Shown: positions 1 to 11,726 of the stretch, one piece after another | Layout: every line of letters begins with the position of its first letter | Numbering within the stretch: position 1 is the first letter of the stretch | Assembly: GCF_010389155.1 (NCBI RefSeq) | Contig: NC_057764.1 | Location: 14,818,001-14,882,000, forward strand | DNA length: 64,000 nt | Direction of reading: 5' to 3' | Source of the DNA: Erigeron canadensis | Taxonomy: Eukaryota > Streptophyta > Magnoliopsida > Asterales > Asteraceae | Made by a program: the position numbers and the translations under genes | The notes under the pieces: model-generated | Told to the model about the DNA's origin: nothing | What the model saw: the letters and a program-made list of their open reading frames with translations, nothing else | Databases searched by the model: none

Positions 1-788
1 AAATGTCCGAACAGAGGAGGATTATCAACCTCAATCGGAACATTTCTTCCCGACACGTGTTTCAAACTTTCTGTAAATGCCTTATAAGTAAGACGACCTA
101 AATTGAACGTAGGACCGTCAAATGGCAAATCAGCTGCAAAGTGACGAATGATAATCATCACAAATCTTGGAAACAAGTAAAACTTCTTGTCGGTTCCAAA
201 TGATCTCATTTGCCTTTCAAAATTATCAAAAATGTACTGAGAAAAGCTATATGGCTTGTTCAGCACCAAGGCCACCAACTGAGATGCATTCTGAATATTC
301 ATCTGATCATGACCCGTACTCCGATGACTCATAGACCTCAACAAATAGTAAGCAAGGAGCTTCCATTTGCCGCGAAGATTCTTTCTAAAGTATGGGTGTG
401 TAATGTTACCAGCATAACTCATACGACGTAGAGCACCGTCACAGAATTCTTCTGTAAACTCAGTAGGACCTTGCTCCATGTCATCAACACCTAAGCGTAG
501 AATAGTCCTTAAGTCTCCAGCTGAGAACGAAATAGAACGTCCTCCAACAGTAGTGCGAATGTACAAATGAGCACCCATCTGCACTGATCGAGCTGAGTTC
601 CAAAACTCCCGAATGAGACTTATTATCAACGGAGGGTTCTCGGTCAATGCAAAATTAATGCGACAACGTGCAAGAAACTGGAGAACACCGTGAAACTCTG
701 CAGTGCACCCCGTCTGCGTGATACTGAGATCGAGTGCAACATTGTGTTCCTTAGCGAATACACGAGCGTTATCACCTTGTCCAACCAT
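1..788 (-). CDS. Envelope-position ORF of Sirevirus copy A (N-terminal part, open to window edge)
   Basis: The frame starts at the ATG at 786-788 and stays open for about 262 codons to position 1, so this copy is the best preserved of the three in the window. The start is chosen because it follows directly on a strong 3' splice acceptor (AG at 91-92 of the 700s, positions 791-792, after a T-rich tract) and because the same ATG is kept in the other copies. The product lies downstream of pol, where Sireviruses carry an env-like gene. It has no obvious signal peptide. A stretch around residues 55-85 (ISLIREFWNSARSVQMGAHL) recalls the plant family annotated as putative plant transposon protein or envelope-like protein; that resemblance is from memory. 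True function unknown. Confidence 0.7.
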   Translation of the reverse strand, partial: MVGQGDNARVFAKEHNVALDLSITQTGCTAEFHGVLQFLARCRINFALTENPPLIISLIREFWNSARSVQMGAHLYIRTTVGGRSISFSAGDLRTILRLGVDDMEQGPTEFTEEFCDGALRRMSYAGNITHPYFRKNLRGKWKLLAYYLLRSMSHRSTGHDQMNIQNASQLVALVLNKPYSFSQYIFDNFERQMRSFGTDKKFYLFPRFVMIIIRHFAADLPFDGPTFNLGRLTYKAFTESLKHVSGRNVPIEVDNPPLFGH

Positions 789-815
789 ACCTGCACAAAA
801 TCAGACAAAAACGAC
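789..815 (-). promoter_or_regulatory. Candidate 3' splice acceptor before env-position ATG, copy A
   Basis: On the minus strand a T-rich tract runs into TTTTGTGCAG, followed by GT and the ATG. The AG is at 791-792. The same arrangement is present at 17990-17991 and 26393-26394. Whether it is used cannot be seen from DNA. Confidence 0.5.
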
Positions 816-871
816 AAGAAAAACAAAGTTAGAATAAACGAAAATAAAAATTAGGGTTTTGGCTTTCTGCT

Positions 872-917
872 TCGTGATGACGTCATCACGAGGAGGTTTT
901 CCCTCGTCGTGACGTCA
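872..917. promoter_or_regulatory. TGACGTCA palindrome cluster upstream of env-position ORF, copy A
   Basis: Positions 872-891 are a perfect 20-bp palindrome, TCGTGATGACGTCATCACGA, centred on TGACGTCA. A second TGACGTCA lies at 910-917. TGACGTCA contains the TGACG core bound by plant TGA-type bZIP factors (established knowledge); actual binding here is inference. Confidence 0.5.
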
Positions 918-1499
918 GCACGAGCCAGTATGAAACCCAGAAACACGAAGATAAAAACATCTCCATATGATGTTAAAATCAATCAAAAACATCATTGTGG
1001 ACTTGTTTACGGTTTGTGTATGTCCAGAAAACAAAATCGAAACGAATTCGATGAACACGAAGTTGATTCGTGTTGTTCGTGTGAATAGTGATCGAACCAT
1101 AGTTTTATCAATTAATCTTGATTTAACACTTGTTAACTTAAATTTTCATTAGATTTAACATGTTTAAACATCAATTTATCCAATTTTAAGTCCAATTAAA
1201 GTCCAAATCCTCATTAATCGAAGTTCTAATTTGTGGTTCGTCCTAGTTACTGTTCACGCGAGGCAAAATCAAAAATTTTGGCATTATAACGACTTGTAAT
1301 CGTTCAAATTCATAGTCAAAACATCAAGAATCTATCCTAGATCAAGTATTTACCAACAAACTAGGATGATTAATATGAAAAGAAGATGAAATCGATCGAA
1401 AATAAAGACGAATGAACAGTGGCACGAGGGAGAGGTGATTCGTGTGATTTACTTAGGGTTAATTGTCGATTAAAAGTAATTAATGAATAGTAAAACCCG

Positions 1500-1585
1500 T
1501 ATTTATATTCGGAGCTTCGTGGGCCGGACCGAAGGAGTCCTTCGTGGGCTTCACACTGATGTCAGCATGAGGCATGATGATGTCA
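1500..1585 (-). promoter_or_regulatory. Candidate internal promoter, copy A (TATA plus TGATGTCA pair)
   Basis: On the minus strand ATATAAATA (1500-1508) forms a good TATA box. Two TGATGTCA motifs (1557-1564, 1578-1585) lie about 50-75 bp upstream of it; they look like TGACGTCA with one C to T change. The matching positions in the other copies hold intact TGACGTCA. It lies about 710 bp upstream of the ORF at 788. Confidence 0.45.
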
Positions 1586-3626
1586 ACACGGACCAAAACG
1601 AATTTTCAGAATTTAAATCACATAATCTCCATTTCTTAGCCAAATTTCGCAAATTTTCCAGAAATCTAAATAAGGAAAAATTCCAGAAATTCTAGAAACA
1701 TAAACCTGTAGATACTCGTTACTAAAAACCTGTATCTACTCGAATATGCTTTCGTAAATCATCCGTACTAACTTGTCATCACAATAATGTATCAAATAAA
1801 TCTTACATTATTATCTTGACATAAAAACGATCATTTCTTCATTGATGTTTAACTTAAACAAATACAAACTTACATCAAAACACATTTAATGTATAATGTA
1901 TGACAAAATATCACATTACATCTTAGGTTGAGATCTTGATAATATAACCTATCACACTAAGTCTTAGGTTATTAAAGCAGATCATCCTTGTATCACTTGT
2001 AATCTCTGTTGAAGCAATTTCTAAACACCTTTTGTTGCCCGTTGCAATACAATTCAAAGAGCTGACCAACAAGCGAAAACAATTCTGCCTTGAATAAAAA
2101 ATTTTGATATCATATAAAATGAGTTTATTATCTGTGACCTGCACACTTAACAAACTTCATTAATGCATCAAAATCAACAAAGTATCATCAATATGCAAAA
2201 CAACCAAAAGCTTAACCTATCGATAAAATAAAATCTAAGGTAAGTCAAATCTTTGTCAAGCATACTTATCTACCAAAAATAATTGAAATTTCAAAAATTT
2301 AATTGAAACACATTCAAAAATATTTTGACTTTTCAATTTCCAAAACATTTCATTTTCTAAATTAAACAACTTATGTATTAATTAGAAAATCCATCTTGTA
2401 AAAATCTATACCGTAAGCACTAAGACTTATATAATTCACTAAGAATTATGACTTTTAATGCTTATCAAATCTCTCGTGCAATAAGAACTAGTTTGACACA
2501 CAAACTGACACTTATTACCAAAATAAAAGTAAACAAAAATAAAAGTAAAAATAAAAATAAAAATAAAACTAAGCTACTTTATTTATGTACAAGAAATCTT
2601 AAGTTTATGAAGATTAGATCAGATTAGCATTTACATAAGTCTGTAAGTGAGAAATAATTCTCTTATTATTAATTATGAAAAGTGATCCAACCACGATTAC
2701 CGGTATATTTGTCCTCTTAAACACTCGGTACTTCCAGTTTCCTTTGAGTTATGACACTTTCGACATACCCTGGCCAAGGACAGTCACCATGTAACCCGAG
2801 TAGCCTAATATGCCATTGAATAGTTTGCGAACTTATGTGACCCACATTCAGATATACTTCCGTAATCGATACAAGCACTAGGATAACAAAAATTCAATGT
2901 GTATTCAAAAACATCCTTAACAAATCATGAGACACTTTTTAGATAACTGAATTGAATTACTTTGTGATTTCACTTATTTGCTTTTGCATTTCATTATTTA
3001 TAAGGAACCCGTGATTTTTTATGAGACCCATGTAGCGAACTTTCTGACAACCTATCCCAAGTTGGAAGCTTTAGGTAGGCTAGGTATACGAAGACACCCC
3101 GAGGACATACTTGTCCGAATCTCAAAGACCACATTAGCCCCTTAATTAACATTCATTTCATTTGCATAACAATATCACATTTACTTTCATGCTCATGATT
3201 GGTAGAGGTTTTTGCCTATACATTGAACAAATCTTATAGTAATGCTAGATCTTTCACAAAGTTTAAGGACCAGATCAATTCATTACTGAAAAGCAAGCAT
3301 TCTCAGCCATATATCTGAATATGTTTCCCACAAGAACATTGTATAATTTAAGTTTAGATTAAGGAAACCTTGCTACTTTGTGGCTACCAATATATCTCAA
3401 ATTGTAATCACTGAACTAAGCAGTTATATTACGATTAAGCAGACTTAAAAGCTAAGTATCCTCACAACTAATCATCTGACAGCATTAACTTAAATCTCTT
3501 CATATTTTTGTCATTTTCTCATTTTTCACATTTTTATGGTTTTTATGACACTAAGAACTTTTTTTGTATTTTTATGACTCTAGCTATTTACAGACACAAA
3601 CTTACAAAATTAGTTCTTTAAGAGAT

Positions 3627-6600
3627 TTAATGAGAATCAGCATTCTTCATCCCATTGAGAAGAATTAACTTCTCAAATCGAGTCTTATAAAATGCTTTGG
3701 TATATAGATCAGCTAAATTATCATCGGTTATAACCTTTTCCAAATGAATTAACTTCTTTTGGGCACAATCACGCAAGAAATGATGCCTAATATCAATATG
3801 CTTGGTGACCTTATGCATGACAGGGTTATTTGTAATGTCTATTGCTGACTTATTATCTATTCTAATAGGAGTATCAAGAAAATCCATACCGTAGTCACGA
3901 AGTTGTTGCTGAATCCACAATACCTGGGAACAACAGCTACCAGTATCCATATACTCTGCCTCACATGAAGACTGAGCAACACATGTCTGCTTATTGCATT
4001 GCCACGATACTAATCTCCCTCCTAACAACTGACAACCTCTAGTCGTAGACTTTCTGTCATTGTTACAACCACCAAAATCCGAATCAGTATATGCAACAAA
4101 ATCAAACGTTCCTCCCATTGGATACCATAGACCAAGCCCTTGGTTTCCCTTAAGATAACGTAGAATACGCTTTGCTGCAGTCAAATGTGACTCTTTCGGA
4201 TTAGATTGAAATCTAGCACAAAGACAAACAGCGAACATAATATCTGGACGCGAAGCAGTCAGATACATCAATGAGCCAATAATAGCACGATAATAAGTTG
4301 CATCCACAAGTTCATCTTTCGGATCAAGCACTCCTAAACCATGATTTTGCTGAATAGGAGTACCATATGTCTTGGACTCTAGCATTTGAAACCTCTCCAA
4401 GATGTCATCGACATACTTAGACTGGTGAATAAAGAATCCATCTTTCCTTTGATCTACTTATAGTCCGAGGAAAAATTGTAATTCCCCCATAGCACTCATT
4501 TCAAAGACATTTTTCATGCTTATTTCAAACTCTTTGCACATCTTTATATTAGGATGAACCAAAAATGATATCATCCACATAAACTTGTACAATCAGATAA
4601 TCTCGCTTCTTCCACTTGATAAACAATGTGCTGTCTATCGATCCTCTTGTAAAGCCATTTGTCAACAAATGCGTCGACAACTTTTCATACCACACTCTGG
4701 GTGCTTGATGCAATCCATAAAGAGCCTTATTCAATCGATATGCTCTTTTTGGATAATTTGGATCTTCAAACCCCGGTGGTTGGTAAACATACACTTCTTC
4801 TTTGACTTCACCGTACAAGAAGGCATTCTTAACGTCTAACTGATACACCTTTATACCTTTGAAACTTGCAAAAGCTAAAAATAACCTTATAGCTTCAATT
4901 CTAGCAACTGGTGCAAAAGTTTCGTTATAGTCATATCCTTCTCGTTGTGCAAACCCCTGAACAACCAAACGTGCTTTATTTCTGGTAACGATCCCTTTGT
5001 CATCTCATTTGCATTTATATACCCAACGAGTTCCAATCGGTTCTTTACCTCTAGGCACATCTACTAACTCCCAAACTCCAAGTTTTTCAAATTGAGCTAA
5101 TTCTTCTTGCATAGCTTCAACCCAACATGGATCTTGAAGTGCTGCCTTAACATTCTTAGGTTCTACTTGTGAAATGAAACCAGAATATAAACACTCAATT
5201 ATCAATCCAGTGTCTTTCATTTAGAAAACAAACTAGTCAAATCCTTATTCAACTGATTTCTAGTTGTAACAGGTTCTGTAGCATTTCTAAGAATATTTTC
5301 AACTGGGTGATCCTTATTAATTCGATATTGAGGAACCAAATCAACATTCAGACTTTCTCCTAAATTTGTTCTAATCTGAAACTCAGGTGAGCTGAAATCA
5401 TCTTCCGATTCTTCAGAAATAGGATCATCATCAGGCAGTGTAACCTTCGATGGAGTAGGTGGTGTAGTGTTCTCGGGTTCATTATCATCTGAATCTGGTG
5501 TCTTATCCTTGTCCTTACCACTTTCATCAACATCAGTAGTAGACTGAACATTGGTTGGAGTAGTATCAACATTCCGAGTAGGCGTAGATATAGGAGTATT
5601 ATCCATGTGATCTCTTAAAATAATCACATCATCAACTTTCTCAGGATCTGAATAAGAATCAGGACCATGTAGTGAACTAAATACACTATCATAATCGAAG
5701 TTTTTGCCACTTACAGAATGTATAGCGGGCTTATGACTGACAATCTTGACATTTGTTCCCAAATGAACTTTGCCGGTCTGTTTGTTGTAAACCCGTCGAA
5801 TTGATGTTCCCGGTTTATAACCCATGAGAAATCCCTCTTCAACCTTTGAATCAAACTTTGACTAAGGTAGATACTTCAAGAAAGTACACGGTACACCAAA
5901 TGGTTCTACATTCTGTAAATTCGGTTTCTTCTTATGTAGAAGCTCATAACATGTCTTATTATGACGCTTAACTACAGAAACCCTAATTAAAATATGACAA
6001 GCTGTATTCACCGCTTCCGCCCAAAACATAGTAGGAAGCCCTGAATCTGCAAGCATAGTTATGGCTGTCTCGATTAGAGTCCTATTCTTCCTTTCAGCAA
6101 CTCCGTTCTGTTGTGGTTCATACGGAGAACTGTATTGATGTTGGATTCCCTTTGACAGACAAAAGACATCCATCACATTATTCTTAAATTCAGTTCCGTT
6201 GTCACTCCTGATTCTCTTAACACGAACTCCATAAATATTTTCAGTTTCGACAAAGAGATTTATCAAAATCTGCGGAGTTTCGTCTTTCGACTTAAGAAAG
6301 AATACCCATGAGAATCTCGAGTCATCATCAGTAACCACCAAACAGTAATACATCCCACCGATACTTCTTACATTTACTGGATCAAATAAATCCATGTGAA
6401 GTAACTCGAAAGGATTGGCGATAGAATTTAATTGTTTCGGTTTATGTGCAGACTTTTGCTGTTTACCTTTCAGACAAGGTACACATTTGTCTTCCATTCC
6501 AAATCGTTTCATGGGAATGCCGTCAACCAAACCATGTTTGACAATGTCATTCATCTTTCGGAAATTGATATGTCCCATTCTTCTATGCCATAATAACGAT

Positions 6601-7031
6601 TCAGATTCGTTTACTTTTGATAACAAGCAAACAGACTCCTCTAGATTATCAACACCTAACACAAGGCCATAGATGTCTCTCTTCCTAGGAGCTTTCATTA
6701 GGATCCAGTCTTCAGGAATAACATATCCTGGTTTCAATATAAGTGCTTCTTTCTCATTAAAATGGACAGTATTACCCTTCTCACAAATCTGATAAACACT
6801 TAATAAATTATGTGATAACTGTTCCACATAATTGACTTTCTCCAGCGTAATCTTGCCATTGACAACATCACCTTGGCCCGAGATGTTGCCGCCCTTGGGA
6901 CCAGCGAAACTAACGTACGAACCATTTACATCTTCATAATTGGACAAAACATTCTTGTCCCCTATCATGTGCCGAGAGCATCCACTGTCAACATACCAAA
7001 GACTAATAAGCTTCCTTGGTTCTCCCTGCAC
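3627..7031 (-). pseudogene. pol: Sirevirus pol, copy A (protease, integrase, RT, RNase H), broken
   Basis: Order on the minus strand: protease with WYVDSGCSRHM near 6990; integrase HHCC zinc finger (WHRRMGH ... CVPCLKG) and a DDE core with MDLF, SDNGTEF and the QQNGVAERKNR stretch; RT with QLDVKNAFLYG and YVDDIIFGSS (near 4550); RNase H with YTDSDFGGCN and the ADLYTKAF tail. The final stop at 3627 is the natural one. Breaks: in-frame TAG at 5862, TGA at 5005, a 1-nt deletion near 5219 and a further frameshift near 4550. At 5862 and 5005 the other element has a sense codon. It would copy RNA to DNA and integrate it if intact; here it cannot make a full polyprotein. Confidence 0.93.
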
Positions 7032-7048
7032 ATCAGATAATAAGATGG

Positions 7049-9780
7049 TTAGTTTCTAAAGGGAACCCAAACCTTTTGAGGTTTAGGTTTGCCGAATCCA
7101 TCGCTCTTTAATGGAGCCTTGGATGAAGATGATGTCATAGACTGTTTCTTAGGTGAGGTGAAACGAGTGTTAGGAGGTGAATTCCTTGGTGAGTGAGTAC
7201 CAAATCTAGGTTGACTCCCTAATCGATCATAGAATTTCGACGAACTATTAATTCTAGAAGGAGGAGATCAATTTTGTTGAGTCATCTTCCTAGGTGAATT
7301 ACTCCTTTGAGGTGTACGAGAACGACTCGGACTTACACTACTAAAAGTAGTATTCTGTGAAGGTCCCTGTCGTTTTGGAGTCTTGGATCTATTGACACTT
7401 TTCTTTTGATCTGTAACAATAGACTCTCCATATGAAACATTTCTAAGTAACTTAACATAATTCTGTGCATTTTTATTATCAGGATGTCTTTTTGCATACT
7501 CCTCATAATAATCCTTTTTATATGCACTCATAAACTTTGGTGAAGTTACTTGTTCAACTAGTTTACCCTTCCCTTTAGGATTAGGAATATCATTAACATC
7601 CTTTGACTTGACTTGACTGTCATTCTTAGGATTCTTGACCTTCCTATTTGGACATTCAATAGCTATATGGCCTTTCTCACAACAAGTATAGCATTTCTTT
7701 ACTTGTTGTTTTCTAGATTGACCATTCTCTATTTCAAGGATTGGTATACCATACTCCTTCATTTCATTTATGGTATCAAGCGTCTGTATTGCTTCTTCCA
7801 TATTTGTTATTGGTTTAAAAGGAGCATAATGTCTATCCTTATATGGAATTTGTTCGGCTAACCATTCTTTATTTTCTACACACCAAACTTTATCAATTAT
7901 TGTTTTAGGTTCAATCCTATTTATAGATACTTCTTTATCATAAAAAATTGTATCACAGTCTTTCAAAGTATAGTATACTACTTCATCTGGATTAAAAACT
8001 AATTTAGTTTGTTGGTGATCTTGTAGAAGTAAATCGGAATCTTTAGACTCATCACCTTCCTTTTCACAGATAACATTTTCATCAATTAAACTAGTTGAAT
8101 TCTCTTTTAGTTTCAATATTTCTTGTTTTAAATCTGACACTATTCTACATACGTCAATTATAGAAGATAAAGAACACGATACCTTCTGATCTGCAGCCTT
8201 GCAATCTGCCATGTATGCAACAAAGTCTTCAGTTGTCATACCTTCAGGTATCACGAAGTTCTTCATCTGTTCTTCAATGCTCTGCATAGAAATGTCATCA
8301 ATAGGATTTGATGACTCTTTCTTTTCTTCAGATGCTTTTATTGCAGTCATTTGTTCACTCTCAGATCTTACTGTCTCAGCAACATTACACATATTCTTCT
8401 GTACTGTCTCAGATGCACTTTCTTCACTTGAGTATACAGCATAATCAATCGTTGCAGCTACCTCATCATATAATTCTACCATAGAGGCATGATTCGAGGT
8501 ATCATCAGATTATGTATCCCACTGATAAGTACCATCTGGATTTTGAACAACAACAGCCTTTGAATCCAAAAATGGTGACGAAACAGGCTGCTGTGGAGTA
8601 ACAGGATATGTAATCATTGCTTGCGTCTTATGATTATTTGGTGTAACACCCCCTTGATTATAATTTTGACGACCAGCAACAGTATTATCAATCCTTTTAG
8701 GCCTTTGACACTCTCTTGCAAAATGACCAAATCTATCGCAATTATAACATTTCACCTTGGATTTGTCAAAACCTTTAGTGCCATTACCTATAGGTCTACC
8801 AGTTCTCTGAGCGAATCTTCTGACTTTAATGGTAAGCATAGCAAGCTGCCATTGTAGATCCATTTCTTCCAAATCATAAGGATCTATTGGATTGTAATCC
8901 TCATCAATTACTGCAGGATCAGTAACCTTTCCCCCAATAAATGCTTCATGAGCATTACAAAAGGCTGAGTAAATACTCATTCTTCCCTCTGCAAAACTCA
9001 TACTCATTGGCATAGAATGGAAAGATTGTGCATTGCTCTTAACATTTGAATTTGTATTGTCATAAGCAACATATCCGGCAATACCATCAGCATCTACTAT
9101 TGGTGTAGCTTCTGCACCACTTAGAAATGCATTATTTCCTGAGCTGGAACTTGCTAAATGAACAGCTTAGCATGATATAAGGATGGATCTTGTGTAAAGT
9201 CTGAGTGAGTGTCCTTAATCCTTCTCTTCATATCTCTGTTCTTTAGCTTGGAGACTACCTTCTCAAATCCCATGTACTGTATTCCTGATCATCTTGAAGT
9301 TAGTGAACATAATCAGTCCAAGTTTTAGGCAGTGATCCAGAACTTACAGAAAAAAAGGCAAACATAAACCAATTCATAGGCGGAAAACAGTGTCCAATAC
9401 TAATCCACCAACACAGGTTCCCTTTCGTCCATTAAAGGCTTCATATGGCGCTTGAGAAGCTTGATACGGTCTTTTCAAAGTTCATCGCCTCTCAATATCT
9501 TCGAGAGCATCCCTAAATCCTTTGAAGTAGATTTTTGATGTACACTATCTTGAGGCAATGCCATAGTTAGAGTGACAAAGCCTTCCTTCAACAGCGTAGT
9601 CTTTATGTTCAGCAATAGGATATCGCATAGGTACGCCACTAAAACTCCGTTATTAATAAGATAAAAAAACCTTCGTAACGCCACCATTTCCATACAGTTA
9701 GATTGAATGTATGACCCGACGTCATATCTGCATGAATCATGGCTAAACAATGCTTGGTAGGAGAAGCCATAAAGGATCAC
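7049..9780 (-). pseudogene. gag: Sirevirus gag, copy A, broken
   Basis: Nucleocapsid-type protein with two CCHC knuckles: CYNCDRFGHFAREC (near 8730) and CYTCCEKGHIAIEC (near 7690), the second with Cys where the other copy has Arg. The central part between them is acidic and Ser/Glu-rich, the C-terminus is basic and Ser/Pro-rich. The frame from 9013 to 7268 is interrupted by TAA at 8510 and ends early with TGA at 7268; the natural stop of the family would be at 7049-7051. Upstream of 9013 the sequence is frameshifted, and by 9475-9780 only short matches remain (LTMALPQDSVH). Capsid assembly and RNA binding is the family role. Confidence 0.9.
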
Positions 9781-9931
9781 GCATGATTTAAAGTAAGAAA
9801 TCTTACTCAGTTATGTTGTCAGACGAATCAGTACAACTAATTAAACGCAAGAACCACAAGTACGTGGCACAAGCTATTCCGTTGGCACGACCACAAAGTC
9901 AAGTTTCATTAAACATATCACGCAGTACAAT

Positions 9932-10750
9932 ATGATGTTTCGCTTGACGTCAATGGGTGGAAAAATTGATAGCACATACAACAAAGGAGGAGGCCTGTAC
10001 AGTTTCAGAATGCATGGACAAAACTATCATTCGATTGGAAGTTTGTTACCAGCAACAGGACAAAAACAAAAGTTTTGTCAACTTTATATCTACGATACTG
10101 AGAATGAAGTGTCACACAGGTTTTTTGCATACAGGTTTGTTTACAAAAACATTTAATTAAAATTATCCTTTTGATTGATTTACGTACATCCTATATACCT
10201 CATAACCAGATATCGATATGTTTAACCAATTAAGAGTTTTCATGAAACAGCTCATGAGGAAAGAAAGGATCAATAAACGATCCAGATTCAATACCGTTGA
10301 TGACTGTTCATCAACTAAAGGGAATGTTAGATATCACTAATCCTTTGGTGAAGCAATTTCGAATGGCAAGGGATCGATTAACCATGAACGGTGACGAAAA
10401 TGTGAAGCTCATACTGATAGGACGCAGGGGCAAGGATGGTAGGACGCACAATCTTCCTACTGCGAATGAAGTCGCGGCATTGATTATCGGCGACATAGAC
10501 GGATCTGGTGATAAAAGAGACATAATTATATAAACAAAATCTGGGACCTTAAAAAGAATCAGTGAATTGCATCCCTCCTATTTGGCTCTATAGTATCCAT
10601 TATTATTTCCATTAGCAGATATTGAGAAGATGCTACTCAAAAGTGGGATGAGCTTAAAAGACATACCAAACATGTCGTGTCCAGATCTCAGATACATCAT
10701 GATGGCATGCAACATGCTCATTCACGATGAACTCAATTATGATAAAGAGA
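9932..10750 (+). pseudogene. Helitron Rep N-terminal and pre-helicase fragments
   Basis: Two recognisable blocks of the plant Helitron protein N-terminus: 9932-10140 with MGGKIDSTYNKGGGLYSF and GQNYHSIGSLLP, and 10297-10609 with FRMARDRL, GRRGKDGRTHNLP, VAALIIGDI and the RISELHPSYLAL segment. From about 10610 the reading continues with a helicase-proximal segment (DIEKMLLKSGMSLKDIPNM, then IHDELNYDKE), showing that the HUH nuclease and much of the middle are deleted. Frames are shifted and stops are frequent between 10160 and 10297. It cannot start rolling-circle transposition. Confidence 0.8.
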
Positions 10751-11726
10751 TGTAGGTCTAGTTTTGCCGAAAACTAGAGCTCTCCAGTTGCATATGGAGA
10801 GATTGAAGGATTGTTCAAAATATTTGAAGTCCAGTTGCAATGTACAGTTTATGCAACTGATGACTTCCTCCAGTTGAGATCTGAAGAATAACATCTGAAG
10901 ACATTCCAGTTGAAGTCGAAGACAACAAGTGGAAGAAAGAGAAAGGCAATGGCAGCGAATTCCAGTTGACTTTCTGATCAGATAAATCAACTGGAGATCC
11001 TTCAGTGTAAATGCTCTTACAAAACTTTACACTGATTACGAGGAGGACCTTTTACACTACATCTTTTTACCCGGACAATAATCTTGTCTTTGGATAAAAG
11101 CGCAAAGATGTAGAGTGGTTGAATAAAATAACCTTTTGTCTTACTTTATTTAGCACACACACATAGAATTATTTACTAATACTCTTGTGTGCTGGCAACC
11201 ATATTTTTACGTCGAAGTTGAGATCTCAATGCTCAACCTTCGACTATAAATAGAGGTCCTTGCACAAGCATTTAAACAACTTTGCAAAAACACATATACC
11301 TGCAATATCGTTGGTGAACTTGTGCAATATTCTCTCAATCGCTAAAAAGAACATTTCACAACTCTAAGTGTTTCGATTGTATAAGAGAATTTCCAAGTAT
11401 AGATCAATTGTATTTCATAGGTTGTTAGGATTTTTACATTCGTATATTATCTTGGTTCCACAACAACCTTGTATTTTAGACAATCTATAAATAAAATATA
11501 CTTGAAAAATTACATATTGTCTCACCAATTTACTTTACTTGTACTTTACATTATTGCTTCGTATTTACTAATTTGTATTGTCACCTTAATAAGTAATTTC
11601 CAGTTAACCTGGTACACTGTTCACTGCAACTGGTCACGTCCAGATACAGTAAACGTGTTGCAAAGTAAACTGACCATCAACATAGAAGTGTCTTCAGTAC
11701 TCATCTAGTAATAGTTGGGACCTACA
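10751..11726 (+). mobile_element. Solo LTR (976 bp) inserted in the Helitron helicase gene
   Basis: Begins TGTAGGTC and ends GACCTACA, with AGAGA directly before (10746-10750) and after (11727-11731) as the 5-bp target duplication. Removing the LTR and one AGAGA makes the helicase frame continuous across the junction, which confirms the borders. A TATA box (TATAAATA, 11245-11252) supports plus-strand orientation. No internal region is present, so it arose by LTR-LTR recombination. The first 250 bp carry five CCAGTTG and one inverted CAACTGG. Confidence 0.92.

Larger units (their letters stand above)
789..3626 (-). other. Non-coding block between pol and env-position ORF, copy A
   Basis: About 2.8 kb with no credible reading frame, AT-rich, and collinear with 17988-20825 and 26391-29244 in the other element. 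It starts (minus strand) with the pol 3' flank and ends with a promoter-like stretch rich in TGACGTCA/TGATGTCA and CACGAAG motifs before the ORF at 788. An A/T-rich run of AAAATA repeats lies near 2520-2570. Conservation of length and order across copies suggests it is part of the element rather than a later insertion. Confidence 0.75.
1..9780 (-). mobile_element. Sirevirus-type Ty1/copia element, copy A (5'-truncated, runs off left edge)
   Basis: Read on the minus strand, the order is gag (9780-7049), pol (7031-3627), a 2.8-kb non-coding block, then an envelope-position ORF from 788 leftwards. It matches the element at 13559-36655 along its length, so it is a second member of the same family. 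Sirevirus assignment rests on two CCHC knuckles in gag, protease-integrase-RT-RNaseH order, the RT motif YVDDIIFGSS and an ORF downstream of pol. The 5' LTR, leader and PBS are missing: similarity to the other copy fades near 9780, where Helitron sequence begins. The 3' LTR would lie left of the window. Gag and pol carry nonsense codons and frameshifts, so it is not autonomous. Confidence 0.9.
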
